Source of the DNA: Kosakonia sp. H02
GTDB lineage: Bacteria > Pseudomonadota > Gammaproteobacteria > Enterobacterales > Enterobacteriaceae
Reading direction: 5' to 3'
Assembly: GCA_030704225.1 (NCBI GenBank)
Contig: CP131915.1
Coordinates: forward strand, 4,154,001-4,218,000
DNA: 64,000 bases
Shown: piece after piece, positions 8,585-17,598 of the stretch
Numbering within the stretch: the stretch's first letter is position 1
Layout of the letters: every line of letters begins with the position of its first letter
Translations under genes and position numbers: made by a program
Notes under the pieces: generated by a model
Seen by the model: only the letters and a program-made list of their open reading frames with translations
What the model was told of the DNA's origin: nothing
Database searches by the model: none

Positions 8585-9303
8585 TATTTCACCCTCTCGA
8601 ACATTAAGTCCCATACGCCGTGACCAAGACGATGGCCACGCTGTTCAAATTTAGTTACCGGGCGCGATTCCGGGCGCGGCACATAATCGTTGGTCGTCGA
8701 CAGGTTTTTGTACCCGTCGATAGAAGACATCACTTCCAGCATATGTTCGGCATAGGCTCCCCAGTCGGTTGCCATATGAAACACGCCGCCCAGTTTGAGC
8801 TTGCTTTTCACCAGTTCCGCAAAGGGTACCTGAACAATGCGGCGCTTATTATGACGCGCTTTATGCCAGGGGTCCGGGAAAAAGAGTTGCACCATATTTA
8901 ACGAATTGTCAGGGATCATTTTGTGCAGCACTTCGACCGCGTCATGACACATCACGCGCAGGTTTTCGACACCCTCTTCATGGGCCGAGGAAAGACACGC
9001 GCCCACGCCCGGTGAGTGCACTTCAATGCCGAGGAAGTTTTGATCCGGGCGGGTTTTCGCCATTTCGACCAGCGAAGCGCCCATGCCGAAACCAATCTCA
9101 AGAGTCACTGGCGCGGTGCGGCCAAACAGCGTGGTGAAGTCCAGCGGCTGTTCCGTGAACTCAACGCCCATCACCGGCCAGTAATTGTCCAGCGCGTGCT
9201 GCTGACCTTTGGTCAGACGCCCCTGGCGGCGGACAAAGCTACGAATGCGGCGCAGCGGGCGGCCATTTTCATCAAATTCCGGTGAAATGACGTCGTTATT
9301 CAT
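8584..9303 (-). CDS. trmB: tRNA (guanine-N7)-methyltransferase TrmB
   Basis: 239 aa, as in K-12. It makes m7G46 in the variable loop of tRNAs using S-adenosylmethionine. The SAM-binding motif I is LEIGFGMGASLVEMA. The catalytic/tRNA region LFFPDPWHKARHNKRR is intact. The C-terminus FEQRGHRLGHGVWDLMF is conserved. It is divergent from mutY, with about 140 bp between the starts, and is followed by yggL with a one-base overlap. Confidence 0.97.
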   Translation of the reverse strand: MNNDVISPEFDENGRPLRRIRSFVRRQGRLTKGQQHALDNYWPVMGVEFTEQPLDFTTLFGRTAPVTLEIGFGMGASLVEMAKTRPDQNFLGIEVHSPGVGACLSSAHEEGVENLRVMCHDAVEVLHKMIPDNSLNMVQLFFPDPWHKARHNKRRIVQVPFAELVKSKLKLGGVFHMATDWGAYAEHMLEVMSSIDGYKNLSTTNDYVPRPESRPVTKFEQRGHRLGHGVWDLMFERVK

Positions 9304-9445
9304 AAAGTTTTCTGCTTGTGAGAGTGTTCAGGAAACGGGCATTATCCAAAGTTCATCGCCCGATGCAAGCACCGGAAAGTTCCGGTTTACAGTGCAGCGC
9401 CTCTGTGCTGCAATCTTCGCCCCTGATAACGCGATTCTGGTGACC

Positions 9446-10525
9446 ATGCAAGCGTCTCAATTTTCAGCCCAGGTTCTGGACTGGTACGACAAATACGGGC
9501 GAAAAACCCTGCCCTGGCAAATTGAAAAAACGCCCTACAAAGTATGGCTGTCGGAAGTGATGTTGCAACAAACGCAGGTCGCAACCGTTATTCCTTATTT
9601 CCAGCGCTTTATGGCGCGTTTCCCGACGGTGATAGATTTAGCCAACGCGCCACTGGATGAAGTGCTGCATCTGTGGACCGGGCTGGGTTACTACGCCCGT
9701 GCGCGCAATTTACATAAAGCCGCGCAACAGGTGGCGAATGTACATGGCGGGCATTTCCCCGAAACCTTTGATGAAGTCGCCGCACTGCCGGGCGTTGGCC
9801 GCTCAACCGCAGGCGCAATCCTCTCTTTATCGCTGGGTAAACACTTTCCTATTCTTGATGGCAACGTCAAACGCGTGCTGGCTCGCTGCTATGCCGTTGA
9901 TGGCTGGCCGGGCAAGAAAGAGGTTGAGAAGCGTTTGTGGGATCTCAGCGAGCAAGTGACACCAGCGACAGGTGTGGAGCGCTTTAACCAGGCGATGATG
10001 GATCTCGGCGCGATAGTCTGCACCCGTTCAAAGCCGAAGTGCGATCTTTGCCCGTTGCAAAACGGCTGCGAAGCCTACGCCTCCCATTCATGGGCGCTCT
10101 ATCCGGGTAAAAAGCCGAAGCAAACGCTGCCCGAACGCACAGGTTATCTGCTGTTGATGCAGCATGAAGGGGAAGTTTACCTTGAGCAGCGCCCGCCGAG
10201 CGGATTGTGGGGCGGCCTGTTCTGTTTCCCACAGTTTAGCGATGAAGCCGCGCTTCGCGACTGGCTGGCGCAAAGAAAGATTAGCGCCGATACTCTCAGC
10301 CAACTTGTGGCATTTCGCCATACTTTTAGCCATTTCCATCTGGATATTGTGCCAATGTGGCTTCGTGTGTCCTCGTTCTCGTCTTGCATGGATGAAGGCG
10401 CAGGTCTTTGGTATAACTTAGCGCAACCGCCATCCGTCGGTCTGGCGGCTCCGGTGGAACGCCTGATACAGCAATTACGCGCCGAAGCGGTGTCGCGCGG
10501 CGCGCATAAAGAGGAAAGTTTATGA
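9446..10525 (+). CDS. mutY: A/G-specific adenine DNA glycosylase MutY
   Basis: 359 aa from the ATG at 9446 (MQASQFSAQVLDWYDKYGRK), slightly longer than K-12 MutY (350) at the C-terminus. It removes adenine mispaired with 8-oxoguanine. The catalytic glutamate E37 lies in SEVMLQQTQV. The helix-hairpin-helix is LPGVGRSTAGAIL with the catalytic Asp in MDLGAIVC. Four cysteines with C-x6-C-x2-C-x5-C spacing (CTRSKPKCDLCPLQNGC) bind a 4Fe-4S cluster. A NUDIX-like C-terminal domain recognises 8-oxoG. The larger frame upstream is only shadow sequence. It ends in an ATGA overlap with yggX. Confidence 0.96.
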   Translation: MQASQFSAQVLDWYDKYGRKTLPWQIEKTPYKVWLSEVMLQQTQVATVIPYFQRFMARFPTVIDLANAPLDEVLHLWTGLGYYARARNLHKAAQQVANVHGGHFPETFDEVAALPGVGRSTAGAILSLSLGKHFPILDGNVKRVLARCYAVDGWPGKKEVEKRLWDLSEQVTPATGVERFNQAMMDLGAIVCTRSKPKCDLCPLQNGCEAYASHSWALYPGKKPKQTLPERTGYLLLMQHEGEVYLEQRPPSGLWGGLFCFPQFSDEAALRDWLAQRKISADTLSQLVAFRHTFSHFHLDIVPMWLRVSSFSSCMDEGAGLWYNLAQPPSVGLAAPVERLIQQLRAEAVSRGAHKEESL

Positions 10526-10797
10526 GCAGAACCATTTTTTGTACCTTCCTGCAACGCGAAGCGGAAGGGCAAGACTTCCAGCTCTATCCGGGCGAACTGG
10601 GTAAACGCATCTATAACGAGATTTCAAAAGAAGCCTGGAAGCAGTGGCAGCAGAAGCAAACCATGCTGATTAACGAAAAGAAACTCAACATGATGAACGT
10701 TGAGCACCGCAAACTGCTGGAAGAGGAGATGGTGAATTTCCTGTTTGAAGGCAAAGACGTGCACATTGAAGGCTATACGCCGCAAGATAAAAAATAA
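10522..10797 (+). CDS. yggX: Fe(II) trafficking protein YggX
   Basis: 91 aa, family-typical. It is a small cytoplasmic protein that helps protect iron-sulfur clusters from oxidants and is SoxRS-responsive in E. coli and Salmonella. It carries the conserved N-terminus MSRTIFCTFLQREAEGQDF with its single redox-active cysteine (C7), and the PGELGKRIYNEISKEAW motif. It is translationally coupled to mutY, fitting a shared oxidative-damage role, and is followed by mltC. Confidence 0.96.
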   Translation: MSRTIFCTFLQREAEGQDFQLYPGELGKRIYNEISKEAWKQWQQKQTMLINEKKLNMMNVEHRKLLEEEMVNFLFEGKDVHIEGYTPQDKK

Positions 10798-10818
10798 GCT
10801 TGATCGCTTACCGTCGCT

Positions 10819-10851
10819 GGCAATGCCGTAAAAACCAGGGAAGGCATTGCC
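10819..10851 (+). other. Inverted repeat between yggX and mltC
   Basis: GGCAATGCC and GGCATTGCC form a 9-bp stem with a 15-nt loop. No T-run follows, so it is more likely an mRNA processing or stability element, or a REP-like sequence, than a terminator. Confidence 0.4.
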
Positions 10852-10903
10852 ACTCTGCGAGCGTCACAGGCGCTGTAATCAAACACAACTGCATCCCGGA
10901 ATG

Positions 10904-11986
10904 ATGAAAAAATATTTAGCGCTAGCGATGATCGCGCCGTTGCTGATTTCGTGTTCCAGTTCTCATAAATCAGGCCAGGACTACAACGAAGCCTGGATCA
11001 AAGACACCAACGGCTTTGACATTTTGATGGGTCAGTTCGCCCATAATATTGAGAATTTATGGGGGTTTAACGAAGTCCTCATCGCAGGCCCTAAGGACTA
11101 CGTTAAATATACCGATCAGTACCAGACCCGAAGCCACATCAACTTCGACGAAGGGACTATCACCTTTGAGACCATCTCCGGCACCGATCCGGCTGCGCAC
11201 TTACGCGCGGCGATCATTAAAACGCTGTTGATGGGCGACGATCCCGGTTCTATCGATCTCTACTCCGACACCGATGATATCCAGATCTCCAAAGAGCCAT
11301 TCCTCTATGGCCAGGTGCTGGATAACAACGGCGAAGCGATTCGCTGGCAGTGGCGGGCAGAAAAATTTGCCGATTACCTGCTACAAACGCGGCTGAAAAC
11401 CCGCAGTAATGGCATCCGCATTATCTCCAGCATCACCATTAACCTGGTGCCCAACCACCTCGATAAACGTGCGCATAAATACCTCGGCATGGTGCGCCAG
11501 GCTGCGCACAAATACGGTGTGGAAGAATCATTGATTCTGGCGATTATGCAAACCGAATCGTCTTTCAACCCCTACGCCGTTAGCCGCTCCGATGCACTTG
11601 GCTTGATGCAGGTGGTGCAGCACACCGCCGGGAAAGATGTGTTCCGCGCGCAGGGTAAATCCGGCACGCCGGACCGCAGTTATCTGTTTGATCCACAGAG
11701 TAATATTGATACCGGCACCGCTTACCTGGCGATCCTCAACAATATTTACCTCTCTGGCATCAGTAATCCGACCTCGCGGCGCTATGCGGTCATTACTGCC
11801 TATAACGGTGGCGCGGGCAGCGTGCTGCGCGTCTTCTCTGCGGATAAAATCCAGGCGGCGAATGTTATCAATAACATGTCGCCAGGAGATGTTTACGAGA
11901 CCCTGACTACCCGCCATCCCTCTGCGGAGTCGCGGCGTTACCTCTACAAAGTGAACTCGGCGCAGAAAACCTACCGCCGGAATTAA
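10904..11986 (+). CDS. mltC: Membrane-bound lytic murein transglycosylase C
   Basis: 360 aa from the ATG at 10904 (an adjacent ATG at 10901 would add one Met); K-12 MltC is 359. It cleaves the MurNAc-GlcNAc bond with formation of 1,6-anhydroMurNAc. A lipoprotein signal ends in LLISC, with the lipidated cysteine at position 16, so the protein is anchored to the outer membrane. The N-terminal DUF3393 domain is followed by a family-1 SLT domain. Catalytic Glu is in MQTESSFNPYAVS, with GLMQVVQHTAG and ITAYNGGAGSV motifs. Confidence 0.95.
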   Translation: MKKYLALAMIAPLLISCSSSHKSGQDYNEAWIKDTNGFDILMGQFAHNIENLWGFNEVLIAGPKDYVKYTDQYQTRSHINFDEGTITFETISGTDPAAHLRAAIIKTLLMGDDPGSIDLYSDTDDIQISKEPFLYGQVLDNNGEAIRWQWRAEKFADYLLQTRLKTRSNGIRIISSITINLVPNHLDKRAHKYLGMVRQAAHKYGVEESLILAIMQTESSFNPYAVSRSDALGLMQVVQHTAGKDVFRAQGKSGTPDRSYLFDPQSNIDTGTAYLAILNNIYLSGISNPTSRRYAVITAYNGGAGSVLRVFSADKIQAANVINNMSPGDVYETLTTRHPSAESRRYLYKVNSAQKTYRRN

Positions 11987-11992
11987 CGTCTC

Positions 11993-12035
11993 CGCTTATG
12001 CCTTTTTCACCGTCCCGCGTGAAAAGGCATAAGCG
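11993..12035 (+). terminator. Terminator-like hairpin after mltC
   Basis: A long inverted repeat (about 17 bp, one bulged T) with arms CGCTTATGCCTTTTTCAC and GTGAAAAGGCATAAGCG around an 8-nt loop. It starts 7 nt past the mltC stop. The T-rich tail is weak. Confidence 0.6.
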
Positions 12036-12069
12036 TTGCCTTTGGGCGTCGCAAACGGTTGCGTTAAAG

Positions 12070-12085
12070 TGTGATTCAGATCACT
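12070..12085 (+). promoter_or_regulatory. CRP site upstream of nupG
   Basis: TGTGA-N6-TCACT, a near-consensus CRP palindrome about 145 bp before nupG. It is followed by a TGCAA...TTGCA inverted half-site pair that could bind CytR. In K-12, nupG is controlled by CRP, CytR and DeoR, so the arrangement fits. The CytR assignment is inference. Confidence 0.7.
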
Positions 12086-12228
12086 TTATGAGAATGCAAT
12101 CAGATGAAGTTTGCATTTTTATGTCGTTCATAACAAACATCTCGCCTTCTAAGTGGTAAAGTGCCGCCACAAATAGCAGCAATTCCGCCTATTCCAACAA
12201 CAACCGTCTCCTTTGCGAGGAAATTAGC

Positions 12229-13482
12229 ATGAATCTTAAGCTGCAGCTGAAAGTCATTATCTTTCTGCAGTTCTGCCTTTGGGGCAGTTGGCTGACTACG
12301 CTTGGCTCTTATATGATCGTTACCCTGAAATTCCAGGGTGCGGAAGTGGGCGCAGTCTACAGCTCGCTGGGCATTGCCTCTCTGTTTATGCCAACGCTTT
12401 TGGGCATCGTGGCTGATAAGTGGCTCAGTGCGAAATGGGTTTACGCCCTGTGCCATCTGGTGGGCGCAATCACGCTGTTTATCGCCGCAGGTGTGACTAC
12501 GCCGGGCGCGATGTTCGCCATTATTCTGCTCAACTCGCTGGCCTATATGCCAACGCTGAGCCTGGTGAACTCCATCTCTTACTTCCGCCTGAAATCCGCC
12601 GGACACGATATCGTCACTGATTTCCCGCCGATTCGTATCTGGGGCACCATTGGTTTTATCCTCGCAATGTGGGCGGTAAGCTTCTCCGGCTTCGAACTGA
12701 GCCATATGCAGCTTTATATCGGCGCGGCATTGTCGCTGTTGTTGAGTATTATTTCGCTGACGCTGCCGCCTATTCCGGTAGCCAATAGCAAAGAGAAGCA
12801 GACCTGGGTACAGATGCTCGGCCTGAACGCGTTTGCGCTGTATAAAAACAAACGCATGGCGATTTTCTTTATCTTCTCGATGCTGCTGGGCGCAGAGTTG
12901 CAAATCACCAATATGTTCGGCAATACCTTCCTGCATAGCTTTGACGCTAACCCGCTGTTTGCTAATAGCTTCATCGTGACCCATGCGTCGGTAATGATGT
13001 CGATTTCGCAGATTTCTGAAACCGCCTTTATCCTCGCTATTCCGTTCTTTATGAGCCGTTACGGCATTAAGAACGTGATGATGATCAGTATCATCGCCTG
13101 GGTGCTGCGTTTTGGTCTGTTCGCGTACGGTGACCCAACGCCGTTCGGTACCGTGTTGCTGGTGCTGTCGATGATCGTTTACGGTTGTGCGTTCGACTTC
13201 TTCAACATCTCTGGCTCGGTATTTGTCGAGAAAGAAGTTAGCCCGGAAATCCGCGCCAGTGCGCAGGGTATGCTGCTGATGATGACCAACGGTTTCGGCT
13301 GTATCCTCGGCGGGATGGTGAGCGGCAAGGTGGTAGAGATTTACACCACCGCAGGCATTACCGACTGGAAAACCGTGTGGCTGATTTTCGCCGCTTACTC
13401 GCTGGTGCTGGCCTTCGCCTTCGTGTTGCTGTTTAAGTACAAGCACGTGCGCGAACCGGCAAGCGTCACGCAGAAAGCGTAA
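12229..13482 (+). CDS. nupG: Nucleoside:H+ symporter NupG
   Basis: 417 aa, one fewer than K-12 NupG. It is an inner-membrane major facilitator protein of the NHS family with about 12 membrane helices, importing purine and pyrimidine nucleosides with protons. The N-terminus MNLKLQLKVIIFLQFCLWGSWLTTLGSYM and the GIVADKWLSAKWVY loop between helices 2 and 3 are characteristic. It is monocistronic, with a CRP-type site upstream and a strong terminator downstream. In K-12 speC follows directly; here a citrate gene cluster intervenes. Confidence 0.96.
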   Translation: MNLKLQLKVIIFLQFCLWGSWLTTLGSYMIVTLKFQGAEVGAVYSSLGIASLFMPTLLGIVADKWLSAKWVYALCHLVGAITLFIAAGVTTPGAMFAIILLNSLAYMPTLSLVNSISYFRLKSAGHDIVTDFPPIRIWGTIGFILAMWAVSFSGFELSHMQLYIGAALSLLLSIISLTLPPIPVANSKEKQTWVQMLGLNAFALYKNKRMAIFFIFSMLLGAELQITNMFGNTFLHSFDANPLFANSFIVTHASVMMSISQISETAFILAIPFFMSRYGIKNVMMISIIAWVLRFGLFAYGDPTPFGTVLLVLSMIVYGCAFDFFNISGSVFVEKEVSPEIRASAQGMLLMMTNGFGCILGGMVSGKVVEIYTTAGITDWKTVWLIFAAYSLVLAFAFVLLFKYKHVREPASVTQKA

Positions 13483-13488
13483 TCACAT

Positions 13489-13518
13489 AAACCCGGCCCT
13501 GAAACGCCGGGTTTTTTA
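13489..13518 (+). terminator. Terminator after nupG
   Basis: AACCCGGC / GCCGGGTT 8-bp GC-rich stem, 8-nt loop, then a run of Ts. It starts 7 nt past the nupG stop and separates it from convergent citG. Confidence 0.88.
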
Positions 13519-13534
13519 TTGGCATTTCGCCGCC

Positions 13535-14368
13535 CTACGCGATCATTGCCAGAACATACGCCACCGCCAATAAATCGGCGCTGCCGCCGGGGCTTAACCG
13601 CCGCGCCATCAGCGCCCTGTCCATCTCCCGCAATGCATCACTGTCCCAGGTCGTTTCTAACAACCTTGCCGCATACTCCTGCACATAACGCAGCCCTGCC
13701 ATTCCACCGCGCGACACCAGGTTGCTGTCGCGGTTTACCGCCATCAGCCTGAGTAACGCGTTATGTAACCGCCGCTCGCCCTGCTCCTGTTGCCAGAACG
13801 GCAACACTGCGTGACGCACAGTGGCAAACCCCTGCTCCGCTTCGCCGCGCGCGCCGGTCAGGCCATAGTCGCGAAACTGCTTTTCCCCGGCGGTAACCGC
13901 TTTCGGACGGGCGACCAGCTCGCGCGCCACCAGCCCGCGACAGATTTCGCTCACCTCGCGGCAAAGCGCATCGGCATTAAGCAGACGGTTTTGCCCCTGC
14001 AAACGCCCGGCGGCAAAACAGAGCAGCCCCAGGGAGAATATCCCGCCTTTGTGCGTGTTCACCCCGTTGGTGGCGGCAAACATGGCCTGCTCGCAGGCGA
14101 TGCCTATCGGCCTTATCAGCCGTAGCTGTTCGCTGGCCGATTGATGCGCATGGTTTTTTCCGGCCTGTTCGAAGCGTGAAAACCACGGCGTAAGGGCCGC
14201 GATGCTGGCTAAAAACAGTGCGTGATCCATATCCTGGTGTGAGCCGTTGTTCGCCCTGTCCACCAGCCCCGGTTTCGGGGTTAAATCCAGCTCCATGCGC
14301 AGCGCCCGCGCCGCCAGCGCTGGCACATACGCCAGAGTGGGTTTAGTCGCGAGCAAACCAGCCATCAA
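13535..14368 (-). CDS. citG: Triphosphoribosyl-dephospho-CoA synthase CitG
   Basis: 277 aa. CitG makes 2'-(5''-triphosphoribosyl)-3'-dephospho-CoA from ATP and dephospho-CoA, the precursor of the citrate lyase prosthetic group. Conserved stretches are ELDLTPKPGLVDRANNGSHQDMD, IGIACEQAMFAATNGVNTHKGGIFSLGLLC, LTGARGEAEQGF and LSPGGSADLLA. It is the last gene of the citrate operon; its start lies inside citX (26-nt overlap), implying coupled translation. It is a little shorter than K-12 CitG (292 aa) at the N-terminus. Confidence 0.93.
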   Translation of the reverse strand: MMAGLLATKPTLAYVPALAARALRMELDLTPKPGLVDRANNGSHQDMDHALFLASIAALTPWFSRFEQAGKNHAHQSASEQLRLIRPIGIACEQAMFAATNGVNTHKGGIFSLGLLCFAAGRLQGQNRLLNADALCREVSEICRGLVARELVARPKAVTAGEKQFRDYGLTGARGEAEQGFATVRHAVLPFWQQEQGERRLHNALLRLMAVNRDSNLVSRGGMAGLRYVQEYAARLLETTWDSDALREMDRALMARRLSPGGSADLLAVAYVLAMIA

Positions 14369-14882
14369 TCAACCTCTCCACGCGGTTCACCACCTGTTCC
14401 ACCGGGTGGCGACGGGAACGGGCGCAACCGTGCGCCGGTTCATCGCACACCAGGCAGCGGCGCGTGCTTAAATCCAACGAATGCCGCCCAACCTGGCCGT
14501 TTTGCGGGCAAAAGACGTCAAAATCCCACAGCCTGCCGAGCGGATGGTGCTGTTCCAGATCAACGCACTGCGCTTTGGTTTCTGCCGCAGCATGCTCCAC
14601 GCACCACAACGCTTCTGCGCCGGTCGGTAACCATAGCACCTGCCTGTCGAGCACCTGCCAGCGGTTTTGCCACAACAGCTGGTCGCAGGCTTGCAGCGCG
14701 ACACCCATGGTATTGCGATAGCGAATACTGTCTTTAACCGCGCCGGGCGTAACCAGCGTCAGCGAAATAACCGGTTGTTGATAGCGAGCGAGCCAGTCAG
14801 CCTGACGCGCGGCGCGGCTCTCTTTCGCCGCCAGTAGCGCCTCGAGGCTGACGCCCGCACTTACGGGCGTCAGTGTGGTCAT
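14343..14882 (-). CDS. citX: Apo-citrate lyase phosphoribosyl-dephospho-CoA transferase CitX
   Basis: 179 aa (K-12 CitX 183). It transfers the CitG product onto the serine of the acyl carrier CitD. Recognisable parts are VSLEALLAAKESRAARQ near the start, the VISLTLVTPGAVKDS strand, and the C-terminal RRCLVCDEPAHGCARSRRH cysteine-containing motif. It overlaps the citF stop by 4 nt (ATGA) and citG by 26 nt. CitX and CitG are separate here, as in E. coli, rather than fused as in some species. Confidence 0.92.
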   Translation of the reverse strand: MTTLTPVSAGVSLEALLAAKESRAARQADWLARYQQPVISLTLVTPGAVKDSIRYRNTMGVALQACDQLLWQNRWQVLDRQVLWLPTGAEALWCVEHAAAETKAQCVDLEQHHPLGRLWDFDVFCPQNGQVGRHSLDLSTRRCLVCDEPAHGCARSRRHPVEQVVNRVERLIDGWFARD

Positions 14883-16405
14883 ACATTTTCCTCTTTCACC
14901 TGGCGCACAACATCAATCACGCTGCCGTCGCGGTAGCGGATCACGCCGACAATACGGTCGGTAAAGGCGATGGGTTTCGGTTCACCGGTAAGCGAAATCG
15001 CCCGCTGGTAGAGCGTATCGATATCAACGATTTTCAGCCCTGCCGCCACTAAACGTTCGCGGATCTCCGGGCGCGCCGGGTTGACTGCAATGCCGTGATC
15101 GGTCACCAGCACGTCGATGCTTTCCCCCGGCGTCAGACGGGTGGTCACACGTTTAACCACTGTCGGGATCCGGCTGCGTAGCAGCGGAGCCACAACGATT
15201 GTCAGATTCGCCGCCGCCGCGACATCGCAGTGGCCGCCAGATGCGCCGCGCATCACGCCATCGGAACCGGTGATCACGTTAACGTTAAAATCGACGTCGA
15301 TTTCCAGCGCGCTCAGGATAACCACATCCAGTTGATCGCAACTGGCCGCTTTACCGCCGGGATTGGCGTAAACGTTAGTGGAAATCTCCACATGATTCGG
15401 GTTACGGCGCAGGGAGTCTGCCGCTTCACTGTCGAAGCACTGGGTATCGAGCAGTTTCCCGATAAGCCCTTTTTCGTGCAGATCGACGAGGCTGCCGGTA
15501 ATGCCGCCGAGGGCAAAACGGGCTTTCACACCACGGCGCTCCATCTTCTCTTCCATAAAGCGGGTCGCCGCCGTGGCAGCCGCGCCGGAGCCAGTCTGCA
15601 TTGAGAAGCCATCCTGGAAATAACCTGAGTACTCAATGACGTCCGCTGCATAGCGGGCGATCATCAGTTCTCGCGGGTTGCTGGTGACACGCGCCGCGCC
15701 GACGCTGATTTTCGCCGGATCGCCGACGCTCTCAACCTGCACAATCAGATCCACCCGATCCTGGCCGAGGCTGGCGGGCATGTTCGGAAACGGTACCAGC
15801 GCTTCGGTCAGCAGCACCACTTTTTGCGCGAACCCGGCATCCACCATCGCGTAGCCCAGCGAACCGCAGGAAGATTTACCGTGCGTGCCGTTGGCATTGC
15901 CGAACTCGTCGCTGCACGGCACGCCGAGGAAGGCGACATCGATTTTCAGTTCGCCGTCCTGCAACAGTTTTACGCGCCCGCCGTGGGAGTGGATCTGCAC
16001 CGGCTCGTCCATCAGGCCGTGGGATATGGCATCTGCCAGCTTGCCGCGCATCCCGGAGGTGTAAATTTTGGTGATAACGCCGCTCTGAATATGCTCGATC
16101 AGCGCATCGTTGCAGGTCATCAGTGAACTGGAGGCCAGCGTCAGATTTTTGAAGCCCAGGCGCGCCAGCGTCGCAACCACGTTGTTGATCACACGGTCGC
16201 CTTCGCGAAACGCATGATGGAAAGAAATGGTCATGCCATCTTTCAGGCCGCTGCGGGCAATGGCATCTTCCAGGGATGCACAGAGTTTACGTGTATGTTT
16301 GCTGTTGATGTCCGCCAGCCACGGCGTGGCAGTATGGGCGCTATCAAAGGGTTTTAATTCACGCAGATGAGGAAAATTGACGTGAAGAAGTTCTGTCTGA
16401 TTCAT
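14879..16405 (-). CDS. citF: Citrate lyase alpha subunit CitF
   Basis: 508 aa from the ATG at 16405 (MNQTELLHVNF), the usual length; a longer upstream frame is not supported. The alpha subunit is the citrate:acetyl-ACP transferase of the lyase complex and has a CoA-transferase fold. Conserved segments include GMTISFHHAFREGDRVIN, SHGGRVKLL, GNANGTHGKSSCGSLGYAMVDA, QTGSGAAATAATRF and GSDGVMRGASGGHCDVAA. It starts 11 nt after citE in the operon. Confidence 0.96.
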   Translation of the reverse strand: MNQTELLHVNFPHLRELKPFDSAHTATPWLADINSKHTRKLCASLEDAIARSGLKDGMTISFHHAFREGDRVINNVVATLARLGFKNLTLASSSLMTCNDALIEHIQSGVITKIYTSGMRGKLADAISHGLMDEPVQIHSHGGRVKLLQDGELKIDVAFLGVPCSDEFGNANGTHGKSSCGSLGYAMVDAGFAQKVVLLTEALVPFPNMPASLGQDRVDLIVQVESVGDPAKISVGAARVTSNPRELMIARYAADVIEYSGYFQDGFSMQTGSGAAATAATRFMEEKMERRGVKARFALGGITGSLVDLHEKGLIGKLLDTQCFDSEAADSLRRNPNHVEISTNVYANPGGKAASCDQLDVVILSALEIDVDFNVNVITGSDGVMRGASGGHCDVAAAANLTIVVAPLLRSRIPTVVKRVTTRLTPGESIDVLVTDHGIAVNPARPEIRERLVAAGLKIVDIDTLYQRAISLTGEPKPIAFTDRIVGVIRYRDGSVIDVVRQVKEENV

Positions 16406-16415
16406 TGTTCTGTCC

Positions 16416-17291
16416 TTAACGACGCACGCCGGACGCGGCCGCACGTTCCAGCACCATCTGCGCGTGATTAATAATGGGGGCGTCGATCATTTTGCCGTTC
16501 AGGGAAACCACACCCAGGCCATTGCGTTCGCCCTCTTCTGCCGCTTCAATCACCACTTTCGCGTGATCAACTTCCTGCTGGGTGGGCGCATAGGCGTTAT
16601 GCAGCAGATCGATCTGGCGCGGGTTGATCAGGGACTTGCCGTTGAAGCCCATTTTGCGCACCAGCTCGACTTCGCGCAGAAAACCGGCTTCGTCGTTCAC
16701 GTCGGACCACACCACATCGAAGGCGTCGATCCCGGCGGCGCGCGCAGCATGCAGTACCGCGCAGCGGGCATAAAACAGCTCGGTGCCGTCGCCGCGCTCG
16801 GTTTGCATATCCATTACATAGTCAAAGGCTGCCAGCGCAATGCCGATCAGACGTTGGGAACTGCGGGCAATCGCCACGGCGTTGATTACGCCCACTGCGG
16901 ATTCGATCGCCGCCATCACGCGGGTTGAACCGATTTCACGCCCGCAAGCCAGCTCAATGCGTTCCAGGTGGCGCTCCAGCTCGTAGATATCTTCCGGGGT
17001 ATCGGTTTTCGGCAAGCGCACCACATCGACGCCAGCGCGGACCACCGCTTCCAGATCCGGCAGGCCAAACGGCGTGTTCAGCGGGTTAATGCGCACCACG
17101 GTTTCCATGTCCTGATACATCGGGTGTTGCAGGGCATGAAACACCAGCAGGCGCGCGGTATCCTTTTCACGCAGCGCGACAGCATCTTCCAGATCGAACA
17201 TGATCGAGTCCGGGCGGTAGATAAAGGCGGTGGAGAGCATGGCGGCGTTTGCGCCCGGCAGAAACAGCATGCTACGACGAAGTTTTTTCAC
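16416..17291 (-). CDS. citE: Citrate lyase beta subunit CitE
   Basis: 291 aa from a GTG at 17291, chosen because it gives VKKLRRSMLFLPGANAAM, matches CitE N-termini and overlaps the citD stop by four bases. The beta subunit is the citryl-ACP lyase that releases oxaloacetate. It is a TIM barrel with acidic metal ligands (FDLEDAVALREKD; AIESAVGVINA) and arginines in VVRINPLNTPFG. The GFNGKSLINPRQI motif is conserved. Mg2+-dependent. Confidence 0.96.
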   Translation of the reverse strand: MKKLRRSMLFLPGANAAMLSTAFIYRPDSIMFDLEDAVALREKDTARLLVFHALQHPMYQDMETVVRINPLNTPFGLPDLEAVVRAGVDVVRLPKTDTPEDIYELERHLERIELACGREIGSTRVMAAIESAVGVINAVAIARSSQRLIGIALAAFDYVMDMQTERGDGTELFYARCAVLHAARAAGIDAFDVVWSDVNDEAGFLREVELVRKMGFNGKSLINPRQIDLLHNAYAPTQQEVDHAKVVIEAAEEGERNGLGVVSLNGKMIDAPIINHAQMVLERAAASGVRR

Positions 17292-17581
17292 AGCAGTTTC
17301 CCCCAGTCGATTTCCGTTCCTTCGGCGGCGCGCAGGACGGCGCTTTGCAGACGGGCGCGGATTACGCAATCCAGTGCGCCTTTATCTTCAATGATGATTA
17401 AGCCCTGGCGGACCTCCATCGCACGCAACGTCTCATTGACGACCTTGCGGATCTGGTCGCCAAACTGCTTGATCACTTCACTGTGAACAACCACCTCCAG
17501 CTCGCTTTCGGCGGGGGCAATTTTCACCATCAGGTCGCTGGACTCCAGGGTTCCGGCCAGCGCCTCCCTTACAATTTTCAT
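17288..17581 (-). CDS. citD: Citrate lyase gamma subunit (acyl carrier) CitD
   Basis: 97 aa from the ATG at 17581 (MKIVREALAGTLESSD). CitD carries the covalently bound phosphoribosyl-dephospho-CoA arm; the attachment serine is S14, in the conserved GTLES context. It shuttles acetyl and citryl groups between CitF and CitE. It lies between citC and citE, with a 4-nt overlap to citE. Confidence 0.95.
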   Translation of the reverse strand: MKIVREALAGTLESSDLMVKIAPAESELEVVVHSEVIKQFGDQIRKVVNETLRAMEVRQGLIIIEDKGALDCVIRARLQSAVLRAAEGTEIDWGKLL

Positions 17582-17598
17582 ATTTATGATCCTGATTT

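Noticed and set aside
12100..13446. 448-codon minus-strand frame
   Set aside because: Antisense to nupG; H/Q/R-rich, no recognisable domain.
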